Made by a program: the position numbers and the translations under genes | Part shown: positions 1-10,026 of the stretch, one piece after another | Position numbering within the stretch: position 1 is the stretch's first letter | Layout: each line of letters opens with the position of its first letter | Assembly: GCA_010014835.2 (NCBI GenBank) | Contig: JAAAKB020000022.1 | Location: 256,820 to 276,849, forward strand | DNA: 20,030 bases | Direction: 5' to 3' | From: Apostichopus leukothele | Lineage: Eukaryota > Echinodermata > Holothuroidea > Aspidochirotida > Stichopodidae | The notes under the pieces: generated by a model | Seen by the model: only the letters and a program-made list of their open reading frames with translations | What the model was told of the DNA's origin: nothing | Databases searched by the model: none

Positions 1-362
1 TGTTTTTGAAGGGGGGGGGGCTGAATCATGCAAGCTATTTTTACAGTTTTCTAATGCACATTTTGACCAAGATGTAATAATGTAAATAAAAAATAATTTA
101 TAACTTTCATCTCAGTATTAGTCTTGTAAAAGCCTGTCAGGAATTTGAGGTTTTATTTAAAAGTTAAGTCCTTAGAAAGAAGGTGAAAATGTTCAGGTAC
201 ACATTTTTGGTTACTTGACGAAGGCAGGCAAGTAACCTATGCAGTATGCAGTCAAGTTTGGGTGTGTGGGTGTGTGTGTATGTGACGCCCTTGCTTGTAA
301 ACACGATATCTTGAGATAGGTACAGTATGCACAGCAGATTGGCTTGTGGCTTCATCATATTA
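1..362. other. Non-coding left edge, low-complexity tracts
   Basis: No exon is recognisable here. There is a run of ten G at 11-20 and a GT-rich tract at about 261-284. The short open frames lack any family resemblance or splice context. It probably lies in an intron of GNL1, whose 5' exons are outside the window. Confidence 0.5.
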
Positions 363-1165
363 GTGGAGGTCATAGGTCATATGGGGTCAGCAGAGGTCAA
401 AACATGAAAATCTCAAAAGTCCTTTATCTCCAGAACCCAAACATCAAGGAAGCTCATATTTGCATGGTAGGTTAGTGTAATACTTTGTAACATTTTTACA
501 CTATTCTGGATAGGTCCAAAAGTCATTTTAGGTCAAATCATGAAACCTGTAAACACAATATTTCAAGAAATGTAACAACATTAGATCTTGTATTTAGTAT
601 GTGGCTTCTGTGAATTGATTGCAAGGTCCCTATTGTTTATGACCTAGGTCAAAGGTCATTAAGGGTCAGCAAACTGAAAGTTTGAAATGTGAAAACGTTG
701 GTAATGTCTAGAACCTGAGCATCCACAGACTTCATTTTAGCATTGTATAGCATTTAAACTCAGTTGTAGAGTAGGTCAAAGGTCATTTAATGTCAGAAGA
801 GGTCAAATCTTGACAATCTTTTTTAACACAGTATCTCCAGGTAGGGATCAACAGCAGATCTCATATTTGCCTCGTGGAATCCTCATATTAAGTGCAAGGT
901 CTCTACAGGTATTGGTTGGGGTCAAACGTCATTTGGAATCAGCAGAGCTGAAAACATTAGAATCTTAGAAAGTAGATCTCCAGAACCTGAACATCCAGAG
1001 ACACAACATTCCCCATAGATTAGTGTAATATAACTCTTTACACAATTCTGATACAGGTCAATGGTCACTTCAGGTGAGCAAAGTTTCAACCTGAAAGCCT
1101 TGAAAACACATAATGTCTCAAGATTCTGCAGGTAAACTACAGTAGATCTCAAATTTGACATTTTG
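363..1165 (+). repeat. Degenerate tandem array, ~140-bp half units in A/B alternation (~285-bp dimer), with DR1 motifs
   Basis: Six recurrences of a landmark like (A)GGTCAnAGGTCATnnnrGTCAG begin near 367, 508, 646, 773, 920 and 1056, spaced roughly 127-147 bp. Odd copies continue with 'atctccagaacc..aacatc' and 'gtgtaata..ttacac'. Even copies continue with 'aacacaatatctc..agatct' and 'ttgcaaggtc'. This gives three copies of an A+B dimer of about 285 bp. Three junctions are perfect direct repeats of AGGTCA with one-base spacing (367-379, 646-658, 773-785). The array looks old, as copies are visibly diverged. It probably sits in a GNL1 intron. Confidence 0.7.
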
Positions 1166-1758
1166 TCCAGTTTCAAGTTAAGCCCAGTTAATAGTTCCAT
1201 TAGAATTGATAACAGGTAATTCACTGGACAGCCTTCTTGAACACACTTGACCTTACACACATCAAGACAAGGACCTCCAATTCCCTGTGATCATTGTACA
1301 GGCTCAATTGTCAAACAAAGTCCGTTTGCTACAGAAGTGCTGAGAGATATACTGTCCAGTAGCTGTGTAGAGGCATTTTCACCAGAGTTTTTCAAGATAT
1401 CTTGTAAGAAATATGTGCAGCTTGAATCATCTTGAAGATTGTTCTACAACTATAATCTATTTCTTTTGTGGCAGCAAGTAACCAGGTTTGAGTGTCTTTA
1501 CTCAGGTTAGTTATTATGTATAAGAATGACTGTGCATATTATGAAACTGTGTAAACTTTCCTGTTAAGTCACATGTCAGATTTGCCAGCATCTTACTCAA
1601 ACCTTTCGCAGACAACAGAGAAGCTCATCTTGTGTCTAATGAAACAATTGATTTACTTCATCTGATCTTTCAATAGCTACATTCATTGAATAAAGTTGTA
1701 TGTTGTATTTAAGTGTCTAAAGTTCTCCTATTTTGGGGTTCAAAGTTCTACTCAGCAG

Positions 1759-4700
1759 GAAAGTGAGAAGATCACATGTTGCAGTGGGTCCTCTACAACT
1801 GTTGGCAGCATGTGAGACAATTTGCCATGGGCAAGGTGAGAAAACGATTTTGGATTCCTTGCTGAGAGTTAAAGCAATCTATGACGATGGTTTGTACCTG
1901 TGTGCATGTGGGTAGAATGCCTTAGATTTTAAACCCTCTAACCAAAAATGTGCTTAGTGGCTGAACTACACACTTGGTATATGGATCCACTTTCTTGAGT
2001 CCAAGAGCCCTTTGCTTTTCAATGAAGGTCAGAGGTCATTTGTGTGTAGTGTTTAATACTGTTGAATGTTCTGATGCAAAATGTTGCAAAGAATCACTAA
2101 CCCATATTGATGAGTGAATTATGGAATTTAGTGATTTCAATTTCTTATTTTCTTGATGTTAAGAGATGAAGTTACTTGATGATATGTACTCCTACTAGAT
2201 GAGTAAATCAAGAGTAGACTGGTAGCCATAATATAATGCAGCTGTAAACGAGTGATATCCTCACAACTGACAATATCTCACAAAACAACATGTCAACTTT
2301 TAAAGTTGGTGTTAGGAGTCCTGCTTTCCAAGTGTCACAGAAAATGTTCTTGCCAATATTAGTAACCGTGTCTTTGCACTCAGAAGTGTTGCCTTTGTGT
2401 GATACCTTGGCTTGTAATGTGTTACATGTTTCTGGAAGTAAAAGGTTATTTGAGGTTTATTTGAAGTACAAACACTGTACCTTGTTAACAGTGTAACCTA
2501 ATGCTGAATTTCCTTAAACTCAAAATGTTTTCCAGCTACATTACAGCGAGCAGCAAGATGTAGAGTCAAATAGTGGAAGCTGATGCAGGAGATGAGTTGA
2601 AAGTACATGACTCATGAAAATTTTCCAGTTTAGCCTTTGTGTCTAGTATTTAGCAGAATCCAATGTGCAATACAAGTTTTTCAGTAACAGAACTCATCAG
2701 ATTAGCATCAGATTGCTAGCTGCAGCATCACAGGAAGATTTATTTCTAAATAATCAGTAGATGTTTTACAATGATATGATAGGCATATTGTTTGCAACAA
2801 CTTCTTTGAAAATAGATGATATCATTGCTTAGGACCATCCCCTATCATTAACTAAGGCTTCTGATCTCCTACCAATTCATGAATCTTGCACATTTATTAC
2901 AATGCAGCTGACAGTTTGAAACATTTCTCTATTTGACTTATTGATTTCTCCATCCAATGGTTGTAATTAGACCCTTGATGGGGGCTGGGTAGCTAATACT
3001 TTTTTTCTTTTCTTTTTCTTCTTTGTGTTTCGTTCTGATCACTAAGATGTATAACAATATTTAAAGAATTAGCCAGTTGTGTGACACACTTATGTAAGAC
3101 CAAAGTATTGCTTTGAGAAAACTCCATGTCAGTATACTCTTCTTTGAAATAAATAAATTATTCCCAGAAATTAATAAAGAATGTAGTTGGTTATTGTAAC
3201 TGTATTATAATACTTACAATCCCTTTCTTGATGATTATAACTGTATTATAATACTAACAAACTCTTTCTTGATGATTGTAACTGTATTATAATACTTACA
3301 ATCTCTTTCTTGATGATTGTAACTGTATTATAATACTTACAATCTCTTTCTTGATGATTGTAACTGTATTATAATACTCACAAACTCCTTCCTAATGACT
3401 GTAACTGTATTATAATACTTACAATCTCTTTCTTGATGATTGTAACTGTATTATAATACTCGCAATCTCTTTCTTGATGATTGTAACTGTATTATAATAC
3501 TTACAATCTCTTTCTTGATGATTTTAATTGTATTATGATACTTACAATCTCTTTCTTGATGATTGTAACTATTATAATATTCACAATCTCTTTCTTGTGC
3601 ATTTCAGTTGATTTGAGAGAGTGGAAGCAGAAGATAGAAGCAGAGTTGAAGGGCGAGGAAAGTCTTGCCTCACAAGTACTGGAGTCTACTACAATGGAGG
3701 ATGGTGTGTTACAGAAGTATGAATTCTTTAAGGATGGTACCCTCACGATGGGTTGTGTGGGTAAGTTAATGTGGTCAGTTTGATAAGCTCCTGCTAGAGG
3801 ACAAATCATGTCAAGGATGTTAAAGTTAAGTTAAAGTTACATTTGATTACTTTATAAAGCCACTGCTGATAACTGAATACTAAACTATGCTGTAACAACA
3901 CACCCAAATGTGCACACTTGAAACAGTTGCTCCAGGGGCAGTAGTGTATCAACTTAGCAGGTACTTCATAGGCCCCATTTATACACCTGGCTGGAGAGAA
4001 GCCATTCAAGATTAACTGCTGTATCATGGGGCACAAAAGAATTATCTGGTCAGGACTCGAACCTGCAATCTTATAGGTAAATTAATAAATTGATTTAATA
4101 AATCGTCATATCTTTGAGCTCTATTTTCAACCTGGCAACAAGAATAAAAAGTGTTGAACATCTAAGTTTAAGAGACTGACTTGCTCTTTCTTGCAGTATA
4201 TATTTTGTGTCATTAGATAAATATAAGAATTGCAAAAAAAACCTTGTTTGAAGTATCATATATATGCAAACTGAAGCAAATTTGTCTCTGCTTGTTACTA
4301 TTTTATATTTTATTTAATGAGCTACTTAATGAGAAAGTCATTGTGTATTCTTCTACAGTTACAGTGTAGAATACTAAGTTTCCTTTCTCATCATATATAT
4401 TTTGAAAACCTTTTACAGTATGTGTATCCAAGTTAGGCATCATGCAATTGCTTATTGTTGTCATCACCACTGTTCCTTGACTCAAGTTAAACTCATCCGT
4501 GGGTACCTATGCCACTAGTAGTAATACTATCACTAGGCCTAGTAATACTAACATTCATAAGGATACCAATTGATGGCCTGATCATTGTTTTGGCATTCTC
4601 TACAGCTTGCCTCTCCTCTGAGCCTGAATTTGAGTCTAAATAATGAACATCAGATTCGGCTTAAAGAAGTCATCGTTACAATCTTGATCAATCGTTATTT

Positions 4701-7481
4701 TTCTGCCTCTCTTAATTGTTTTCTTAGATTAGCCATTTCAATGGCCATTGTCTCTGAAAATGTCAATGTAACCCTATAATGTGTTAAGTATAGATCTTCA
4801 CAGAATTGTGTCTTCTACCCAATTATAAATGTTTCCGATTATTATCCAGTGTGGGTGTATCGAACAATTACGTCGAACACAATGTTTCAGTGAGGCAGAG
4901 ATATTCACTCAAAGCACAGATTACATGAACCCACTGTGTGGATTGGTTCTCCTAATGCTTAAAATGGGTCGTTGCATTTCTCTGGAGACACAATTGGAGG
5001 ACAGAGGTTGTCAGCATCCTCTGTATTCATTTCCTTAGTATGTCAAATAGGTCAATTCTTTGTGACTACTTTTTCTGTAACGCCTGTCAACTATGGAATG
5101 TTTTACCAGTGTCATACCTGATACCAGAGTAGCAATGAAGCTAAGCCTTTATCCAAGTCAGTTTTAGTTTCATAAAGACAAAAAGTAGGATGATTATTGG
5201 ATGGCTAGTAGGAAGCTTGCAAAATGGTGTTTGGCACTAGAATGAAAGTCCATTAGTCCATTACTGTAATTGGGAATAGAATCGCAAAGGATTGTTGAGT
5301 CAAAACACTCCCTATTCACCCAGGGTTCCTAGCCCTATCCGATGGAGTGAAATGTTCTACACTTCCCTTGTATACATTTCACAGCTTGTGTCTCAGCTGA
5401 GTCCCATTCCAAAACATGCTCAGCCAAGCCTATCGGTGTTAATTTGGGAAAGGGGCCAATAATGTTATTACAGTATATGAAGATATTGCATCTTCATATG
5501 TGAAAGTGTGGTTATTTCTGTCAATTTACTAGTCTTTCCATCTACTTCATATTCCAAAGGTCACCCTAATGTGGGAAAATCTTCCCTCATCAATGGTCTA
5601 TGTGGTTGTAAGGTGGTCAGTGCTTCGAGGACACCAGGCCACACCAAGCATTTCCAGACTATCTTTCTTACTCCCTCAGTTAAGCTTTGTGATTCACCAG
5701 GTCTTGTATTCCCATCTTTGGTTGACAAGCAATTGCAGGTAGGAATTCTCATCTAATCTTGATATCTGTTTTACAGTAACTGATCTTTCTCTTTGATAAT
5801 ACTCGAGTGTATCCATGAAACTGGTTATATAGAAATGAATAAATAGAAATGGTACTTTCTTAATTTAGTTGCAAAACATGATGCAATCAAGTTGACTTGT
5901 AATGCATTATACCCTATGAACCTTTGTGGTATTTTAGGTGGATTACTTTGTTAGGTTGTAACATTTGGCCTATAGTGTGTGAATGAACCTGTGCCCTGTT
6001 ATTCTGTGGACTGTTTGTGCCTGGAACTGCTTATTCTGCTCTAGTGTAGGCACCTAGTCTGCACTTTGTGTATTTTTGTTGTGCACCAAAGGGATTAGCC
6101 ATACATTACATTTATGCTCTTCAAGAACCATTGTGTATGATCACAGCATCACTTCTTATACAATGACTAGTTTAACTATTTTATGGATTTAACAGTTGAA
6201 AAGACTGAAAATTAACCAAAATAACATCATATATCACAATTAAGCTACCCATTTATAAAGAGAGCAGGTGCAAATTAATGATCAATTTCAGTTCAATACC
6301 ATAAAGCTGTTTACATATTATTTCATGTATTATCTTTTAATCTAATTTCTTTGTCTAGATTCTCTCAGGCATGTATCCAATTGCTCAAGTAAGAGAGCCT
6401 TACACTCCGGTGGGTTTTCTTGCTCAAAGAATCCCTTTGGTCAAGATTTTAAAAATAACACATCCTGATGCCGATGAAACAAGTAGCCCTGAATGGTCTG
6501 CATATGACATCTGTGATGGTAAGTATTAGTAAATAGAAGCTAGAGATAGTCAGTACATAGTGTGATATGCTAGTATGGCTTACAATTTATTTCTGTGACA
6601 ACTGGTTCTTTGGAACTTACAATTTGTAGATACTTAGGCTACAACTACCTCTTTAGGCTTTCCACCAATGAATTTAAGTTAAGTAAATGAACAATGTGAA
6701 ACTGACTGGGCAATTCTGCACCAACTAGGGGCTGGATAGCTCAGTTAGAAGAGTACATGGCTTGTAACCCTGATATCTCTGGTTCAAATCCTGTTCTACT
6801 GGATCCAGCCAAAAATTATATTTTCTCTATGCTATTGTTCAATAAATCATTTTGATAGTTTGCTTTATGCTTTGACACAGCTTGGGCAGAGAAGCGAGGT
6901 TTCATGACAGCAAAGGCCTCCAGAAGGGATGTATACCGAGCAGCAAATAATATTCTGAGATTGGCTGTCGATGGCAAACTATGTATGAACATTGCACCAG
7001 TTGGTTACTATGCCAACAGAGGTAACTGAATATTATTTATATATTGCATGTTATCAATGTATTACTGTTGAGTGAACTGTTGGCAGCTATTAAAGAACAG
7101 TTATTTGGAGTAATTTTTCGTTCCTACAATTGTTAACCTACAAGTTGTTATAGTGTACGGAGAAAGGAAATTACACCTGTAAAACTTCCTTACCTTGGCG
7201 AAGCTACTCATTCTAGATTCTGAAATAGCAAATATATGAAATTAATGGTACTAGATTGGTCACTGGGTTGTTACTTTGCAGGTACATGGGAAGAACACCC
7301 AGGCACTCAAGAGGTAATCATCATGCAGGAACAGTTGAGGGAAGTGAGCTGTGATGAAGAGTCAGATTTCACCTCCTCAGATGAGCATGCAGATCAGGAG
7401 AGCAGTCACTCAGACGGAACAGAAAATTATGACAATGAAACTGTCACAAGCAACAAATTTGCTCTTTTACAAGAGTGTTAA
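1759..7481 (+). CDS. GNL1: GNL1, guanine nucleotide-binding protein-like 1 (3' half, six exons)
   Basis: GNL1 is a YlqF/HSR1-type GTPase with circularly permuted G motifs (G4-G5-G1-G2-G3). The family acts in ribosome-related processes, but GNL1's exact role is poorly settled. Exons read: 1759-1835 (start could be 1756; encodes GPLQLLAACETICHGQ, like human GPEQLLRACEAITVGK), 3608-3760, 5560-5738, 6359-6518, 6881-7021 and 7282-7481, ending in TAA. All junctions are GT-AG and phases agree throughout (1, 1, 0, 1, 1). G1 is GHPNVGKSSLIN, split at the exon 3760/5560 junction; the G2 region is SRTPGHT; G3 is DSPG (human has DCPG). Then follow REPYTPVGFLAQRIP and AWAEKRGFMTAKASRRDVYR, both highly conserved. 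The C-terminus is Asp/Glu/Ser-rich and ends SNKFALLQEC, matching the human acidic tail ending NPYALLGEDEC. The N-terminus and G4 (NKxD) exons are upstream of the window. Reading frame and splice sites look intact. Confidence 0.93.
1836..3189 (+). other. GNL1 intron, first part, no gene
   Basis: Intron between the exons ending 1835 and starting 3608. It holds one isolated DR1 motif (2026-2038), a pyrimidine-rich tract at about 2999-3025, and otherwise unique AT-rich sequence. Open frames here are short and match nothing I recognise. Confidence 0.6.
2026..2038 (+). promoter_or_regulatory. Isolated perfect DR1 nuclear-receptor motif
   Basis: AGGTCA-G-AGGTCA followed by TTT is the same landmark as in the 363-1165 array, so it is probably a stray or decayed copy of that repeat. 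DR1 is the preferred element of RXR, HNF4 and COUP-TF type receptors. Function here is only a possibility. Confidence 0.4.
3190..3598 (+). repeat. 41-bp tandem repeat, ~10 copies, ending at the GNL1 splice acceptor
   Basis: The landmark TGTATTATAATAC recurs at 3201, 3242, 3283, 3324, 3365, 3406, 3447, 3488 and 3529, exactly 41 bp apart, with a shortened tenth copy at about 3570. Copies are near-identical. Each carries the 12-bp perfect palindrome GTATTATAATAC (intact in 8 of 10) and a pyrimidine stretch CTCTTTCTTG. The last copy runs into 'tgcatttcag', the acceptor of the exon starting at 3608, so its pyrimidine stretch is the working polypyrimidine tract. On the opposite strand most copies show GTAAGTAT, a perfect donor-like octamer. 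Confidence 0.95.
3818..4076 (-). mobile_element. tRNA-derived SINE, 5'-truncated
   Basis: On the minus strand the element opens with a perfect Pol III B box, GGTTCGAGTCC (4063-4053). A central domain follows that includes CTCTCCAGCCAGGTGTATAA (about 3999-3980) and 'atgggg', of the kind shared by widespread metazoan tRNA-derived SINEs. It ends in a short repetitive tail of TTAACTT type (about 3840-3818). No A box is found beyond 4076, so the head is truncated just upstream of the B box. It lies antisense in a GNL1 intron. Assignment to a named SINE superfamily would need a library search. Confidence 0.7.
4077..5559 (+). other. GNL1 intron remainder, no gene
   Basis: Unique intronic sequence. 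The only local structure noted is a 12-bp palindrome ACTAGGCCTAGT at 4532-4543 flanked by TAGTAATACTA repeats. No exon, RNA gene or transposon coding is recognised. The acceptor at 5558-5559 ends it. Confidence 0.5.
5739..6358 (+). other. GNL1 intron, no gene
   Basis: A 620-bp intron between the exon ending KQLQ and the exon starting ILSGMYPIAQ. It has a good donor (CAG|GTAGGA) and acceptor (TTTGTCTAG). No repeat or gene was recognised inside. Confidence 0.6.
6730..6811 (+). pseudogene. tRNA-Thr(TGT)-like pseudogene or SINE head
   Basis: A tRNA-like fold is visible. The acceptor stem GGCTGGA (6730-6736) pairs perfectly with TCCAGCC (6804-6810). The A box TAGCTCAGTTAG is at 6737-6748 and the B box GGTTCAAATCC at 6781-6791. 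The anticodon loop CTTGTAA (6761-6767) carries TGT, which reads threonine codons. Defects are one mismatch in the anticodon stem (T6758/C6770), two T-T mismatches in the T stem, and about nine extra bases between the T arm and the 3' acceptor strand. It is therefore unlikely to be a working tRNA. It sits in a GNL1 intron and has no obvious SINE body downstream. Confidence 0.6.
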
Positions 7482-8274
7482 TGTACTGGTTACTGACCAA
7501 TGCAGTAATTATTCATTTGAAAGATGTATTGTATAGACGGTGCTAGCACTGATGGTCACCGTTAGGAGGTATGACTGACAGCTGTATCTATTAGGTTCAG
7601 TCACATCTATGAGTACATGATTGATTACAGATGAGAATGTTCACAGTGTAGGAACTAACAGTGACTTTTATGCTATGGTTTGAAATGTCTGTTATTTATT
7701 GCAATACAACAGAAAATATCAGTTTTGAAGCAAACTACATAAATATCCTGCCCACAAACAAGAAAGTACATACCTCATGTAGCACCAATCTTCAAATTCA
7801 ATGTGCAAGAATTCTCCCTTAACATTTATATACAAGCTCAATCAGGAAAGATTTAAGCAAGAAGCATAATCCATTAAGGTATGTCATTTTAATATGATCT
7901 AGCTCTACATATTACTTCTCTTGCCATTGTTTTGATTATCATTGCAAATGTAATGTTCCATTATTTGTGTGGAAATGAATTAGGATGCAATATGACGTTG
8001 TTGTGATTACTCATTCTTTGTATTAGATTATTGCTATGTGTGGTGGTCTGATGATCCTTGCAGATCATTAGCAGTGCTGCCTCCATTCCAGAGATGATTT
8101 CATGCTTCAACCAGCTTGTTGTACAAACAACTACAATTATTTGGTCTGGTGTTTCTTGTGTCTATGGTGGCTTTGCCATGGGTATCAGAGTGTGGAGTAT
8201 GGGCAGGACATGTCCCTTCAGACTCTCAGAAAGAAGTTAAACACGGTGGAGAGATAACAAAAAAATGATGCAGC
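7482..8274 (+). other. GNL1 3' flank
   Basis: Sequence after the GNL1 stop. No canonical AATAAA or ATTAAA is seen through about 8270; the AATACA at about 7703 is the only variant signal noticed. No other gene is recognised. Confidence 0.4.
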
Positions 8275-8447
8275 TCCCTCCTTGCCACCCTCTAATCTCC
8301 ATCCCAAGAAAAGGTGATGACCCTCTCCTCCTTGCCAACCTCTAATCTCCATCCCAAGGAAAGGTGATGAGACCCTCTCCCTCCTTGCCACCCTCTAATC
8401 CCCATCCCAAGAAAAGGTGATGACCCTCTCCTCCTTGCCAACCTCAT
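8275..8447 (+). repeat. Minisatellite, 50/53-bp units forming a 103-bp higher-order repeat
   Basis: CTTGCC recurs at 8281, 8331, 8384 and 8434. The unit reads roughly CTTGCCAmCCTCTAATCTCC followed by ATCCCAAGAAAAGGTGATGA and CCCTCTCCT. Units 1 and 3 carry CCACCC while 2 and 4 carry CCAACC, and spacings are 50, 53 and 50. The first and third, and the second and fourth, are therefore 103 bp apart, indicating duplication of a dimer. The strand is strongly pyrimidine-skewed. Confidence 0.85.
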
Positions 8448-8579
8448 GCTCATTTTAGGAGATACAGGGCAAAGAAAAAAATGTTTGTCAATACTTTAAT
8501 ATATGATAGAGCTCTGTGTGCTCTATAGACGAAACTTACTCCCGCTTCGATCGGACATCTGGTTCTGAAGTTATGAGTT

Positions 8580-9400
8580 GCCAAAGGTTGGATTTGACAC
8601 ATTTTTAGCAATAACATTGTGTAGGCTATGTAAATTGGAGTGCATAACAATTTAGGATGGAGTGCACATCATCGAGGGGAACATTTTTCATAAAACCTTC
8701 ATGCCATCCAAGGTCATTTCAAAGTCGCTTATGGGCAAAACATTGCCCACGTATGTTAATTTGTGCAACAACTTCCAGTGACGAAGGCTGACATGGCTGA
8801 TATATTGGGACAAGTTGTGAATGAAGTAGGTGCACGTTTTTCTAAATAACCGTTATTGTAATCCATGGTCATCAAAGGTCAATTATGGCTCAAAATGTGT
8901 TTTTTGGGGGCAATAACTTATGAAACTCCCACTGATGGGGTCCGACATGGTTGACATTTTGGGACTAGTGCATAGGGTAAGCGATTGTTTCCAAACATGG
9001 CCATGTGATCAAAGGTCAATTATGGGTCAAAAACTCAACCTCCAAACTGATCAACATTGTCCATGGTTGACTCCTGTGCGACTTTCATGCGCAAAGTTAT
9101 CAGAGGTCAATGTTTTGAGAGGTTAACCTCACATGACCTTGGAATAGCGCCCCCAGTAACCTGAATTAGTTTTTTTTAAGTTGAATTTTTGTGGCCATAT
9201 TTTAGTTGTCCATGGGTTGACTCCTGTGCAACAAAAGTTATTAAGTACAGTTAGGATGATTCTGCAAGTTCTTTTAAACTAATCTAACAAAAGTCAACAG
9301 ATTCTCAAAAGGACCAATCATTGATTTGTGATATTTATGGCAATAATATTGTGTGTGTACATTAAACCCGGAAATAACAAGTTTAGGATAGTGCTTATAA
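8580..9400 (+). repeat. Degenerate dispersed/tandem repeat rich in AAAGGTCA
   Basis: Recurring blocks are GGTCAnnnAAAGGTCAATTATG (near 8868 and 9011), ACATGGyTGAyATwTTGGGAC (8791 and 8945), CCATGGkTTGACTCCTGTGC-like (about 9060 and 9210), and a boundary block 'gcaata(a)cattgtgt ... aac(a)a(g)tttaggat(g)agtgc' at about 8597-8665 and 9341-9395. Spacing is irregular, about 140-165 bp. It resembles the 363-1165 array in its AGGTCA half-sites but is not clearly the same family. Confidence 0.5.
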
Positions 9401-10026
9401 GCAATGAACCATAGTGCCCTTAGGCTCTTGTCTGCCAGGCCTTTGACTTTTTACACAAGTCTTCAAAAAGACTGTTGTGTTTCTATTATTCAAATGCCCA
9501 TTGTTTGCCTTTTCTTCAGCCTCACTAAAATCTATCGTTATGTAGTTGTAAATCGGCACAATGTAGTTGTAAATCAGCACGTAAAACTAGTTAGGGTAGC
9601 TTGTTGTTTGATATCGTCATATTAGGACTGCTGTGTATGGTGTACTACTTATCCTACTAACTATTGGGGCTAGGCTTAATTTAGTCCTTGTCGACCCTGT
9701 ATGTGAATAATAAATAATTCCTCCCAGTAGACAATCATTTCTTCTCAAGTTTTCATTCTTACTTCTGTTTGTTAATGCATACATACAGAGCAAGTATATC
9801 AGAATATAATTGAATTATAGTCAACCTGAGTAAAGTATCCAGCTCTCAGGGCAGGAGAAAACAAGCTCAAGATCTGTTCAAATTGTTAATTTTGTGTGAG
9901 CAAAATGGGCCAAACTTTCATCGTTGTTGGTATGCCAAAGTTATTAGTTAGGGAAAGCCTCATGTTTGTGTACAAATTTGCTTCACGATTCAAGTCTAGG
10001 AGTAAACTTCTGACGTTAACTTTCAG
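9401..10026 (+). other. Intergenic, no gene
   Basis: Contains a 21-bp direct duplication (ATGTAGTTGTAAATCrGCAC at 9540-9560 and 9561-9580) and a lone AATAAA at 9709-9714. No coding exon belonging to UPF2 or to the SLC6 gene was recognised. Confidence 0.5.

Noticed and set aside
1247-1435. Open plus-strand frame that might be a further GNL1 exon
   Set aside because: It resembles no GNL1 segment and lacks convincing splice sites; the preceding GNL1 exon should carry the NKxD motif, which is absent here.
2983-2998. GGGGGCTGGGTAGCT resembling the start of the tRNA-like relic at 6730
   Set aside because: Only about 14 bases match and no B box or stem follows; chance or an unresolvable scrap.
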